A stretch of DNA of 64,000 nt from Candidatus Methylophosphatis roskildensis (GTDB lineage: Bacteria > Pseudomonadota > Gammaproteobacteria > Burkholderiales > Rhodocyclaceae): positions 1-64,000 of the forward strand of contig JADJEV010000005.1 of the NCBI GenBank assembly GCA_016708905.1, in the 5' to 3' direction. Below are positions 1 to 8,624 of this stretch, in pieces; position 1 is the first letter of the stretch, and every line of letters starts with the position of its first letter. A model generated the notes under the pieces. It did not search any database. It worked only from the letters and a program-made list of their open reading frames with translations, and was not told the origin of the DNA. A program made the translations under genes and the position numbers.

Positions 1-227
1 CACATTGAATTGAGGCGAATGGAAGAGCTTTCCAGTGCCGCCTGCCTGGGCGCCCTGTCCACTTTCGCCCGCAGGAAACCGGTGAAGTCGGAATCGAAAC
101 CAGGCGAATCGACCGGCGGCAGTTCGACCGGCACGGCTGCGAAGCAGCGTCGGCAGCCGACGCGGGCTCAACAACCGCCTCGTGTTTCAATCGCGCCCAG
201 CGCGACAGAGCTTTCCTCGTCAGCCAC
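1..227 (-). pseudogene. DUF3306-family protein, frameshifted and cut by the window edge
   Basis: The first codons read VADEES from a GTG at 227. After an apparent indel the next frame continues LSRWARLKHE, and a further shift gives ELPPVDSPGFDSDFTGFLRAKVD. This order (a LSRW-K motif, then a Pro/Asp-rich linker, then DFxxFL) fits my recollection of DUF3306 proteins, which accompany DUF3305 beside formate dehydrogenase genes. The start overlaps the upstream gene by 8 nt, which suggests translational coupling. At least two indels lie within about 220 bp and the 3' end is outside the window. The function of DUF3306 is not established; a role in formate dehydrogenase assembly is inferred from context only. 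Confidence 0.6.
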
Positions 228-696
228 GGTGCCGCCCCCGTCTCGCGCGGGCGAAGCGCCCTTTCTTGCGCACCTCGGGTCGATAGAAGCGCGGTAAACC
301 TTCGACCCAGTCACGGATATCAGCCGGCATCGCCACACCATCCTGTTCGCCGGAATCGAGCATCCGCGCTGCCCACTCGCCGAAACTCACCGTCACGGCG
401 CCGATGCGCGGCTGCGGGTCGCCTTCCCCTCGCGGCGCCACATCACGAATACGCGCGGCTCGGCATGGTCGTTGAGCAGATAATTCTCCGCCTCGTCGGT
501 GAACAACTCGATGCGCCGGCCGCCATACAGCCATTGCTCCCGCTTTGCCAGTTCGTGCAGCCTGCGCGGCGCCGCTTCCGCGGATTCCGACGACGCGGCA
601 GCACGCCGATAGCCTCCACTGCTCAGTTCCCAGCGATTATGACCCGGCACGCGGTGCTCAAGCACGATCGAGACATCAGAGTGTCGTTTTGGTCAT
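220..696 (-). pseudogene. DUF3305-family protein, frameshifted
   Basis: An ATG at 696 opens MTKTT. After a shift the frame reads SDVSIVLEHRVPGHNRWELSSGG, then an acidic/aromatic stretch (LHELAKREQWLYGGRRIELFTDEAENYLLN), and after another shift PQPRIGAVTVSFGEWAARMLDSGEQDGVAMPADIRDW, ending in a basic tail at 220. VSIVLEHR followed by an early W, and the closing DIRDWVE segment, are what I recall of DUF3305. These proteins lie next to DUF3306 in formate dehydrogenase operons. The gene diverges from moaA and shares a roughly 95-bp leader with it. Two or more frameshifts mean it cannot be translated intact as given. Confidence 0.6.
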
Positions 697-790
697 AATT
701 TGCGAGGATCTTCAAGCTCCAGGAACAAGGCCGTGGAACGCTGCTTATGTAGCGTGCTCTAATCCAGTGTAGCCGGCATCGCCCCGCAAG

Positions 791-1849
791 ATGCAACGAA
801 ACATCATCCCGCTTCTCGATCGGCGCGCGTGCTCGCCGCGCCCAACATTCACCGACGCCGGTTCCGCGATTGGCTCGGTCGCCGTGCGCGCGGCAGACGT
901 GTTCGCGATCTGCGCATTTCAGCGTCAGATCTGATTGCAACTTTCGTTGCACCTATTGCATGCCGAAGTCGGTGTTCGACCGCGATTATTCGATTTCTGC
1001 CATGCGCGATGCATCTGCCAGCTTCGAAGAGATCGCGCGTGCAGCGCGACTGTTCATCGATCGCTGGCGTCGAGAAAATCACATTACCGAGGGCGAGCCG
1101 CTGTTGCGGCGGAACATCGAGCGGCTGATCGAAATGCTGGCTCGCTCGGCGTCGAACTCACCCTGACGACAGATGGCGCGCTGCTGGCAGAAAGGCCCGC
1201 GCGCTCAGGATGCCGGCTGCACCGCGTGACCGTCAGCCTCGATCCGCTCGACGACGCCACCTTCCGCGCGATGAACGACGTGCGTTCCCGGTCGAGCGGG
1301 TGCTGGAGGGCATTGACGCTGCGCGTGCCGGACTCCGGGCGCTCAGGTGGGCTTGGTGGTCGCTGGCTCAACGATCATGACGTGGTCGCGATGGCCGCGC
1401 CGCTCAAGGCACCGCGCAGATCCGTGCGTTTCTCGAATACATGGACGTTCCGGCTCGAGCAACGGCTGGCGCATGGACGATGTGGTGCCCTCGGCAGAGA
1501 TCGTTGGGCGAAGATCCGCCGATGCCGCTCCAGGCCCGACCCGACTACAGGCGAAGTGGCCGAGCGCTGGCGCTGCGCTGAGGCGTGGCGAAATCGGCGG
1601 ATCTCGTCGGTGACCGGCCTTCTGCCGCGACCTGCACGCGGGCGCGCTTCAACCACCGACGGCATGTTTACACCTGCCGTCCGCAACCCGGGGCTAACCT
1701 GCGCGGCAACTGCGCTCGGCACCGCATCGAGCGATGACGAGATCGCCGGAGCAATCGCCGGGATCTGGCGGGGCGCAACGACCGCTACCCGGAGATCCGC
1801 AACGCCAGACCGCGCAGGCGCGCAAGGTCGAGATGTCGTACATCGCTGA
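791..1849 (+). pseudogene. moaA: moaA, GTP 3',8-cyclase, multiply frameshifted
   Basis: MoaA is the radical-SAM enzyme that starts molybdopterin synthesis from GTP. Pieces in different frames line up with it in order: a [10 protein letters not shown] cluster-binding motif (near 935-965), [33 protein letters not shown], an [18 protein letters not shown] stretch, EYMDV then [15 protein letters not shown], a late Cys-containing segment, and a terminal EMSYI. The usual TGGEP SAM-binding motif reads TEGEP here, a substitution as well as the indels. At least six frame changes occur in about 1.06 kb. The assignment is firm, but an active product is not possible from this sequence. Confidence 0.8.
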
Positions 1850-1861
1850 CCCGGCGAGCCG

Positions 1862-2725
1862 ATGACTAACCTGGAATTCATCCGCCGAACTCAGCTGTCC
1901 TGACCACTGAGCCGGCGCCCCGCCACCTTCGAGGTGGAGGCGATCCAACCGAACGGGGCGAAGCGAGCCAGCACCCCGATGCGGCGAACACCGCTGACGA
2001 TCTACGTCGACGAACGCGAACTGTCACCCCGATGACCCTCCGGCTGGCGCCCGAGGCGCTGGTCATCGGCTATCTGCGCAACCAGCGGCTGGTGCCGCGC
2101 ATCGAGGACATCGAGGCGGTGCAGGTCGATTGGGACACCGATTCCTCCGCGGTGACCAATGCGTCGCCCACTGCAGGACATCGACGGGCGCCGTCCAAAG
2201 CACCGGTGACAACCGGCTGCGGCGGGGCAGTGTTCGGCGACCGATGGACGAGATCGACGCGATCCACTGCCGACGACGATCGGCCGACTCGACGAAGCGA
2301 GCTCACATGGACTGCTCGACGTGGTACGCCGACACGAGGCGATGTACAAGCCGGCGGCGCGGTAGCTGGCTGCGGGCTGGGTCCGCCTTTGGCCGAGCCT
2401 TGATTTGCCCGTCGAGGACGTCGGCCGTCACAACGCGGTCGACGCGATCGCCGGCCTGATGTGGCTCGACGAGGTGGGCGGCGGCGACAAGATCTTCTTC
2501 TACACCACCGGCCGGCTGACCTCGGAAATGGTCATCAAGGCCACGCAGATGGGCATTCCGTTCCCTGGTCTCGCGCTCCGGCTCACCAAGATGGGCTACG
2601 ACATCGCCGCGCGCGTCGGCATCACGATGATCGGCCCGCTGCCGGCCGCAAAGCCACCTGTTCTTCACCGGACGCAACGTCAGCGCTTCGTGAAACGCAT
2701 CTGCGCTTCCACGGAGCTTGCTTAG
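1862..2725 (+). pseudogene. fdhD: fdhD, formate dehydrogenase sulfurtransferase, frameshifted
   Basis: FdhD transfers sulfur to the molybdenum cofactor of formate dehydrogenase. Segments in order are TPLTIYVDERELS; after a shift MTLRLAPEALVIGYLRNQRLV and EAVQVDWDTD; then after more shifts EDVGRHNAVDAIAGLMWLDE, FFYTTGRLTSEMVIKATQMGIPF, and LTKMGYDIAARVGITMIG. EDVGRHNAVD and TGRLTSEMV are family hallmarks. The central part that should hold the CxxC sulfur-relay cysteines (about 2170-2400) is scrambled by indels, so I cannot confirm them. It starts 12 nt after moaA. The exact end is uncertain. Confidence 0.75.
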
Positions 2726-3303
2726 GCGCCGATCACCGGTCTGTTCCTGTTGGCGGTCTCGGCCGGCGCATGGGCTGGCGTGGGACAAGGGCCTGGTCGC
2801 AGATGCGACGGCCGCAGATGGTGGCTTGCGTGATGGAGCGCCTGTTGCCGCAAGTGGATGCCTCTGGTGAATGCCAATCCAGAAGCCGGGAGCTACGGAG
2901 CGCTTCGGCCACCCGGAGGTGCCCGACCTGGTCCGGATTCGCCGGCCCGCTCGCGGGCTGCACGCCGGGCTTTCTTGCAGCCGCGCACCGTGGTGGTGAG
3001 CGTGCCCTGCGATTCGCCCTTCCTGCCGCTCGACCTGGTGGGGCGGCTGCGCCAATACTCGCCGTCGAACACGACGCCAACATTGCGGTCGCCTAGACCC
3101 ACGACCAGCCGCACCGGTGTTCGCCGCTGGTCCGTCGCTCCTGGGGCACCTCACCGCCTTTCTCGACACCGGCGGCCGCAAGATGGACGCGTGGTACGCC
3201 TGCTCGCGGTGGTGGAGTGTCCTTCGACGACAAGGCCGAGGCCTTTTCCAACACTTGTCACCCGTGGAGGAACTCACCGGCGGTTACCGGGAGCAGCCAG
3301 CAA
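2726..3303 (+). pseudogene. mobA: mobA, molybdenum cofactor guanylyltransferase, frameshifted
   Basis: MobA adds GMP to molybdopterin to make the bis-MGD cofactor used by formate dehydrogenase. Fragments in order are an N-terminal ITGL-L-GG-GRRMG nucleotide-binding segment with DKGLV just after, NANPE, FAGPLAGCTPGF (GPLAG-hAGL type), VVSVPCDSPFLPLDLVGRLR, and near the 3' end SLLGHLTAFLDTGGRKMDAWYA followed by FDDKAEAF. PCDSPF is the metal-binding signature of the family. The parts sit in three frames, so no complete protein is encoded. It lies between fdhD and moeA with essentially no spacer. Confidence 0.75.
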
Positions 3304-4570
3304 GTGACATCGATACACCTCGGCCGTCCCATCCTCGACGACTACGACCCCAACGCGCTGCCGGTCGCCATGGCGCAGCAGATCGTGAGCGGACTGGTCA
3401 AGCCGGTGATCGGCACCGAACGCCTGTTCGTCGGCAACGCACTCGGCCGCGTGCTGGCCGAAGACGATATCGCCGATCGACGTGCCGGCCCACAACAACT
3501 CGGCGATGGACGGCTACGGCAACCGCGCGGCCGATCTCGCGGCCGATGCCGAGACCGCCCTGAAGCTCGTCGGCACCGCGTTCGCCTGCCGTCCGTACGG
3601 GCGCATCGGCCCTGGCCAGGCGGTGCGCATCATGACCGGCGCGGTGCTGCGCCGTCCGTCGATACGGTGGTGATCCAGGAAGTCAGTCGCGTCGAGAACG
3701 GCACCTGGTCGTTCCACCGGGCCAGAAGGCCGGTTTCAGAACACGCGCCGCCGGCTGAGGATCTGCGGGCCGGCAAAGCGCGCACTGGCAGCGGGACGCC
3801 GCCTGGTGCCGGCCGACATCGGCCTGATCGCCTCGCTCGGCATCGCCGAAGTAGCGGTACGCCTACGGGTGCGCGTCGCGTTCTTCTCCACCGGCGACGA
3901 GCTGGTGTCGTTCTCGGTAAGCAAGCCGGCCGAAGGGCAGATCTTCGACAGCAATCGCTACACGATCCGCGATGCTCGCCCCAGTTCGGCGTCGACATCA
4001 TCGACATGGGTGTCGTGCCGGACGATCCTTCTCGACTCGAAGCGGCGTTTCGCGAAGCGATCGGACAGGCCGACGCGATCATCACCAGCGGCGGTGTGTC
4101 GGTCGGCGAGGCGATTTCATCCGGCAACTGATGCGGGGAGAACTCGGTGAAGTGCTGTTCTGGAAGATCGCCATGAAGCCCGGCCGGCCGCTCGCCTCCG
4201 GCCGCATCGTCAGCGGCGACCGGTCGGCTGTCCTGTTCGGCCTACCGGGCATCCGGTCGCCGTGATGGTGACCTTCTACCAGTTCGTGCGTGACGCTCTG
4301 CATCATGGCCGGCGTCACACCGCTGTTGCCGGTTGCCGCTGCCTGCCGCCACCTGTGTCGGGTCGAAGAAGGCGCCGGGGCGTACCGGAATTCCAGCGCG
4401 GCGTGCTGTTCCAGCAGGACGGCTCGTGGCATGTGCGCCTGACCGGCTCCCCAGGTCAGGGCGTCCTGCGTTCGATGCCGGGCCAACGTTTTCATCGTCC
4501 TCGAACACGAGCGCGGCAGCATCAGGCCGGGCGACAGTGCGGTGCAACTGATGGAAGGCCTGGCCTGGAA
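3304..4570 (+). pseudogene. moeA: moeA, molybdopterin molybdenumtransferase, frameshifted
   Basis: MoeA inserts molybdate into adenylylated molybdopterin. A GTG at 3304 opens MTSIHLGRPILDDYDPNALPVAMAQQIV. After shifts come VPAHNNSAMDGYGNRAADL, IGPGQAVRIMTGAVL, DTVVIQEVSRVENGTWSFH, PADIGLIASLGIAEV, VAFFSTGDELVSFSV, GQIFDSNRYTI, VDIIDMGVVPDDPSRLEAAFREAI, IITSGGVSVGEA, and FWKIAMKPGRPLASGRI. The PAHNxSAMDGYA, TGDEL and SGGVSVGE motifs are diagnostic. At least seven frame changes are visible. The C-terminal domain ends around ALLMEGLA near 4563. Confidence 0.82.
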
Positions 4571-5471
4571 TTACCGCAGGCGAAGCGGCAGCGGCCGGGC
4601 AAACCTATCTGACCGTCAACAGGTCGCCGAGTACCTTCAACTCAACGAGAAGAAGATCTACGCGCGCTGGTGCAGGAGGGCCGCATTCCGGCCACCCGTG
4701 CCACCGGCAAGTGGCTGTTCCCGAAGCAACTGGTGGACGACTGGCTGATCGAGACCGCGCACGGCGGCGCACTGTCCGACCGGCTGGTGATCGGCGCAGC
4801 GACGACCCGCTGCTCGCCCTGGCCATCGGCCTGCTCGCCGGGAACTCGGCGCCGAGGCGATCGTCGCCTACTGCCCTGGCGGCACCCGGCTCGGCCTGGC
4901 GCAGTTGTCGAAGCGACTACGCCCAGGCGGCGGCGATCCACTGGGGCCGGGCGGCCGATGCGCCGCGCGCCCTCGCTTGCCTGATCGAGGGCTGCGCCGG
5001 TCACGAGGAGTGGGTCATCGATGCAGATCGCCCTGCGTGACCAGGGCGTGATTCTGCGCGCCGCGGCCTGGCCGGCGAATCGATCGCGCAGGTCTCGCGC
5101 GGACAGCGCTGGCTGCGCCGCCAGGCCGGCGCCGGTTCGCAGATGTTCTCGACAGCGTGCTGCGCGATGCCGGCCTGACCGTAGAACCTGTCGGCGAGGC
5201 GACCAGCGAACCAGGCTGCCCGCTGATCGCCATGGGCGCAGCCGATTGCGCACGGGCATACGCGCGGCCGCCGCCGGAATTCGGCCTCGACTTCCTGCCG
5301 CTCGGACAGAGCCTTCGATCTGAAGATTGCTGCCGCGCCCGGTGTATTTCCGCACCCTGTTCCAGCGTCTGATCCGTGCCCTCGGCAGCCCCCGAATCCC
5401 GCAAGCTCGCCAGCTTGCTCGGCGGCTACGATCTCGCGCCGCTCGGCACCAGGCGCATCGTCGGCGACTGA
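4567..5471 (+). pseudogene. Excisionase-type HTH plus periplasmic-binding-like domain regulator, frameshifted
   Basis: The N-terminal part reads TYLTVN..VAEYLQLNEKKIYA..VQEGRIPATRATGKWLFPK, an excisionase/MerR-like helix-turn-helix. It is followed by DRLVIGA, DPLLALAIGLLA, HWGRAADAPR, a QRWLRRQAGAGSQMF segment, DAGLTVEPVGEATSE, FGLDFLPLG and a terminal FQRLIRALGS..LASLLGGYDLAPLGTRRIVGD. This is the PBP-like domain found in MoeA-linked regulators thought to sense molybdate or tungstate. It directly follows moeA, as in other molybdenum-cofactor clusters. At least six indels occur. The start is uncertain because the first codons are damaged. Confidence 0.68.
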
Positions 5472-5474
5472 GGC

Positions 5475-5582
5475 AGCTGCGAGCCGCACAGGACGGGCGG
5501 TTCGGGCCGGGGCGGCCTGGAAGCCGCATCCGCGCTTGCTCCCGGCTTGGTCTCTGCTATAGAACGCCAGTCCATGCGGAGT
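5475..5582. repeat. Dispersed intergenic repeat, copy 1
   Basis: This non-coding stretch shares an ordered set of blocks with 7018-7137: CGAGCCG-ACAGGA-GGGCG, TTCGGGC, TGGAAGCCGCATCC, GCTTGCTC-CGGCTT, AGAACGCCA-TCCATGCGG. By eye about three quarters of positions agree. A more distant relative sits at about 22990-23107. No reading frame is shared. It lies just after a gene end, as does the copy at 7018. Confidence 0.55.
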
Positions 5583-5798
5583 TCTGGCGATGTAGTGAGC
5601 GTAGGTTGGGCTGACAAGAAGGAAGCCCAACGCCTCTCCCGCAATCCGAGGGGCCGGGGTTCGAATCGCTTTTGCCCAACGCGCTTCTCACGTCGAGTGT
5701 CGGCAAAGGCGTGATCCTGTGCCTCAGGACGACGATCCTCGTGTTCCATGCCCTCCGTATATCCCCGGCGGGCTGCCGAGCTTGCGCAACGCAGCGCG

Positions 5799-5867
5799 GT
5801 AGGGTGCAATCAGCCCAGCGCATTGCACCGGACGATTACATTCGGCGCAATATCGATTGCGCCCTAC
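5799..5867. repeat. 69-bp palindromic repeat (MITE/REP-like), copy 1
   Basis: The ends GTAGGGTGCAAT and ATTGCGCCCTAC are near-perfect inverted repeats. The interior (ATTGCACCGGACGATTACAT, then CGGCGCAATATCGATTG) is nearly identical to the copy at 6766-6833. Both copies flank the broken toxin-antitoxin pair. The rest of the 5472-6063 interval holds only a partial GTAGGTTGGGCTGA motif (about 5600) and no supported gene. Confidence 0.65.
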
Positions 5868-6063
5868 GCTTGCCCGTCGTAGGCATACGTGAGATCGCAG
5901 ATCGTCGTGCCGTCGCCTTTTTGCGGCAGTTGGTGCAACATGGCTTCTGTAAATCCCTTGCGGGCTGCTCCCAGCTCTGGCGCCGCCGTGGTTCCGCCAC
6001 GCTTTGGCTGCCGAGCATTGACCGCGATTGTAGGACGTCCTGCAATCTTGCCAGAGGAGCCCG

Positions 6064-6311
6064 ATCAAGACAACAAGTCAGTCTGCGGAAGCGAACCAGC
6101 ATTTGTCGCGCTACATCGAGGCGGTCGAGCGTGGGGAAGAAGTCATCATCACGCGCCGCGGCAAGCCCGTGGCCAAGATCGTCCGCGTGTCGAGCGGGCT
6201 GAGGTTGACCGGCGCCGCAAAAACGCGCGCGAACGCATGTTGGCGCGAATGAACAAGGGCTATCGCTTGGAAGGGCGTGTGCCTGCGCGCGAACTCCTGC
6301 ATGAGCGCTGA
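6064..6311 (+). pseudogene. Phd/YefM-type antitoxin, frameshifted, apparent ATC start
   Basis: The frame reads IKTTSQSAEANQHLSRYIEAVERGEEVIITRRGKPVAKIVRVSSG, a textbook Phd/YefM N-terminal DNA-binding domain. A one-frame shift near 6205 leads to KNARERMLARMNKGYRLEGRVPARELLHER, the toxin-binding tail. AGAGGAG, a good ribosome binding site, lies a few bases before the first codon, but that codon is ATC where ATG would be expected. The stop overlaps the toxin start by 11 nt. The antitoxin would neutralise the PIN toxin and repress the operon; as given it is broken. Confidence 0.7.
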
Positions 6312-6745
6312 ACTGATCTCGCTCGACACGGAATATCCTCGTGCATTCGGTCGATCTGGATGCCGGTGTCCGCCGACAAGGCGATCCGAAATATTCCTGC
6401 GCCTCGCTCCGGCCAACTGCGTGCTGAGCTTGCAGGCGTTGTGTGAGTTCTTTTCCGCCGTTACGCGAAAGAAACCTTAGCCTGTCGAAGATGCTTTGGC
6501 CCAACTCGAGGGATTGGCAACAATTGTCCCCCGTGGTGGCAGCGAAGGGCGTTACGCTGGCGCGCCACGCGTGCCCTCCAGCGCTACAGGCTCTCTTTTG
6601 GGATGCGATGTTGTGGGCAACGGTTCGCGAAGGGGGCGTCGCCACCTTGCTCTCGGAGGATTTCCAGCATGGGCAGGACATCGAAGGCGTCAGAATCATC
6701 AACCCTTTCAAACTGCAGGATCTGGACGAAACGTTCTTCGCATAG
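6301..6745 (+). pseudogene. PIN-domain (VapC-type) toxin, frameshifted
   Basis: It begins MSAELISLDT. The usual continuation NxLVHSVDLDAG appears only after a frame change (ILVHSVDLDAG). Later pieces are NCVLSLQALCEFFSAVTRK, LEGLATIVP, and finally the long segment ending DAMLWATVREGGVATLLSEDFQHGQDIEGVRIINPFKLQDLDETFFA. The LISLDT Asp, the SLQALCEF Glu, the WDAMLW Asp and the SEDFQHG Asp match the acidic residues of PIN-domain ribonucleases. At least three indels are needed to join the parts. It is translationally coupled to the antitoxin. Confidence 0.7.
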
Positions 6746-6765
6746 GTCCGTCACAATGTGAGAGC

Positions 6766-6833
6766 TTAGGGTGCAATAGCGCAGCGTATTGCACCGGACG
6801 ATTGCATTCGGCGCCATATCGATTGTGCCCTAC
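6766..6833. repeat. 68-bp palindromic repeat, copy 2
   Basis: Second copy of the repeat at 5799-5867, about 90% alike by eye. Inverted ends are TTAGGGTGCAAT and ATTGTGCCCTAC, with the shared core ATTGCACCGGACGATTGCAT. It lies 20 bp past the PIN toxin stop, in the same orientation as copy 1. Confidence 0.65.
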
Positions 6834-6909
6834 TCTTGCTGGACGACCAGCAGGACGTCGCCGCGATCTTTGCTGCGGAGGACTGAAGCAGGGATGGCGC
6901 CTGTAGCCC

Positions 6910-6983
6910 GTAGGTTGGGCTGAGCGAAGAAGCCTAACACTGAAGGACATTGTCGTTGGGCTTCCTTCGTCAGCCCAACCTAC
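6910..6983. repeat. 74-bp inverted repeat with 14-bp arms
   Basis: The arms GTAGGTTGGGCTGA (6910-6923) and TCAGCCCAACCTAC (6970-6983) are exact reverse complements. The middle carries a second nested pair (GAAGAAGCCTAAC against GTTGGGCTTCCTTC). A half-copy (GTAGGTTGGGCTGA followed by GAAGGAAGCCCAAC) lies near 5600. It could fold into a long hairpin on either strand. The 6746-7144 interval holds this, the 68-bp repeat and the 7018 repeat, and no gene. Confidence 0.6.
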
Positions 6984-7017
6984 CGGCGCCATTCATGCGA
7001 CTTCCAAGCCGCCATGA

Positions 7018-7137
7018 GGCAAGCGGCGAGCCGTACAGGATGGGCGATTCGGGCTGTGGTTGTCTGGAAGCCGCATCCAGGCTTGCTCGCGGCTTGTCCT
7101 GCCTGAAGAACGCCATTCCATGCGGGTTCCGGCGATG
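7018..7137. repeat. Dispersed intergenic repeat, copy 2
   Basis: Counterpart of 5475-5582 with the same block order (GCGAGCCGTACAGGATGGGC, TGGAAGCCGCATCCAG, GCTTGCTCGCGGCTTG, AACGCCATTCCATGCGG). It abuts the 3' end of rmuC. Confidence 0.5.
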
Positions 7138-7144
7138 CGTTCTT

Positions 7145-8545
7145 TCAGTCCGACGCGCGCTCGAGCGGGATCGGTGCTTCGACTCGTCCAGTTGCGCGTG
7201 CTCGATCCCTGGTGAAGTGCGCGCTGATCTTGCGGCCGGAGGTCTGCACCTCCTGCGCGTCTTCGTGGGCCTGGCGGATGTGCGTCGCGAGCCTGGCCAT
7301 GCGCTCGTCGAAGCGGCCGAAGTCCTTCGCCAGCTTGCCCAGCGCGTCCTTGATGACATGGATCTGCTTGCGCGTTTCGACGTCCTTCAACACCGCGCGC
7401 GCGGTGTTGAGCACCGCCATCAAGGTGGTCGGGCTGACGATCCATACCCGCTTGGCCTGGGCGTAGGCCACCACCTCGGGGTGGTAGGCATGGATCTCGG
7501 CGAATACAGCTTCGGCCGGCACGAACATCACGGCGCCATCGGACGTGGTCGGGTACGATGTACTTCGAGGCGATGGCGTCGACGTGCTTCTTCACGTCGC
7601 TGCGGAACATTGACTGGGCCGCGCGGCGCTCCAGTTCCGACAGCGAGTCGTCGAACATGCGGTGGTAGTTCTCGAGCGGAAACTTGGAGTCCACCGCGAC
7701 GCGCCCGGTCGGCTCGGGCAGGATCAGCATGCAATCGACGCGCGAGCCGTTGGGCAGACTGGCCTGGAACTCGTAGCCGCCCGGCGGCAGCACGTTGCGC
7801 ACCAGCGCCTCGAGCTGAACCTCGCCGAAGGCGTCGCGCGACTCTTGTCGCCGAGCAGTTCCTGCAGACTGACGACATTGGTGGTGAGGCCGTCGATCTT
7901 TTTCTGCGCCTCGTCGATGGTGGCCAGCCGCGCCATGACGCTGGCAAAGGTCTCGTTGGTCTTCTTGAAGCCCTCGTCGAGGCGCTCGCCGACCCTGCCG
8001 CTGATCGATTCCAGCCGCTCATTGATGGTTCGCGTCAGCACCTCGATACTCGATGACAATTGGGCCGACGCCTGCTGCAAGCCGCTTTGCATCAGCTCGC
8101 GCTCGGCGCGCGACTGCTCGGACAGCCGCTCGAAGGTCTGGCCGAGCAGATCGGCCTTGAGCTGATCCTGCCGTGCCTGCATGCCGCTCGACAGTTCGGC
8201 CAGGCGCAGCGCCGACTCCGCGCGCTGGTTGCCGAGCAGTCCCTGCAGTCCGACATGCAGGGCCGACATCGCCTCGCGGGTGGTCTTGAGTTCGTCGCCC
8301 ACCACGCTGCGCAGGCGCTCGGCCGAGTCGGTTGCGGCGCCGATCGTGCGATCGCCCTGGTGCGCGAGCCCGCTGTGCAGGTCGCGCAGCATCTCGTTGT
8401 GCCTGGCCGCCAGCGCACTCTCGATCTGCGCCGGCAGCTCGGCCACCCGCGACAGCGTGCGGATCAACAACCAGACGATGCCGGCCAGCACGACCAGGGC
8501 GAGCAGGAGAAGAACGAAGTTGAGTTCGGCGACGGGCAGCGGCAT
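7145..8545 (-). CDS. rmuC: DNA recombination protein RmuC, frameshifted as sequenced
   Basis: RmuC is a membrane-anchored coiled-coil protein with a nuclease-like C-terminal domain that limits DNA inversions. The start MPLPVAELNFVLLLLALVVLAGIVWLLI is a single N-terminal membrane helix. It is followed by about 200 residues of coiled coil, then GEVQLEALVRNVLPPGGYEFQASLPNGSRVDCMLILPE, VAVDSKFPLENYHRMF, and VMFVPAEAVFAEIHAYHPEVVAYAQAKRVWIVSPTTLMAVLNTA. VDSKFPLE and FVPxExVFA are hallmark motifs. Frame changes near 7845 and 7552 split the gene into three frames, but all parts are present and uninterrupted at near-normal length. These look like isolated indels, not long decay. Confidence 0.85.
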
Positions 8546-8624
8546 GACGGGCGGTTTCGGTTCGCAGACGGCCGAGTATACAGCCTCGATCCGCCAGCCA
8601 TTCCGAACTCGCAGCCCGCGGTGT

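Noticed and set aside
5635..5665. GGTTCGAATC resembling a tRNA T-arm
   Set aside because: No acceptor stem, anticodon arm or CCA partner can be paired around it. It is more likely chance, or a tRNA-end scar too short to support.
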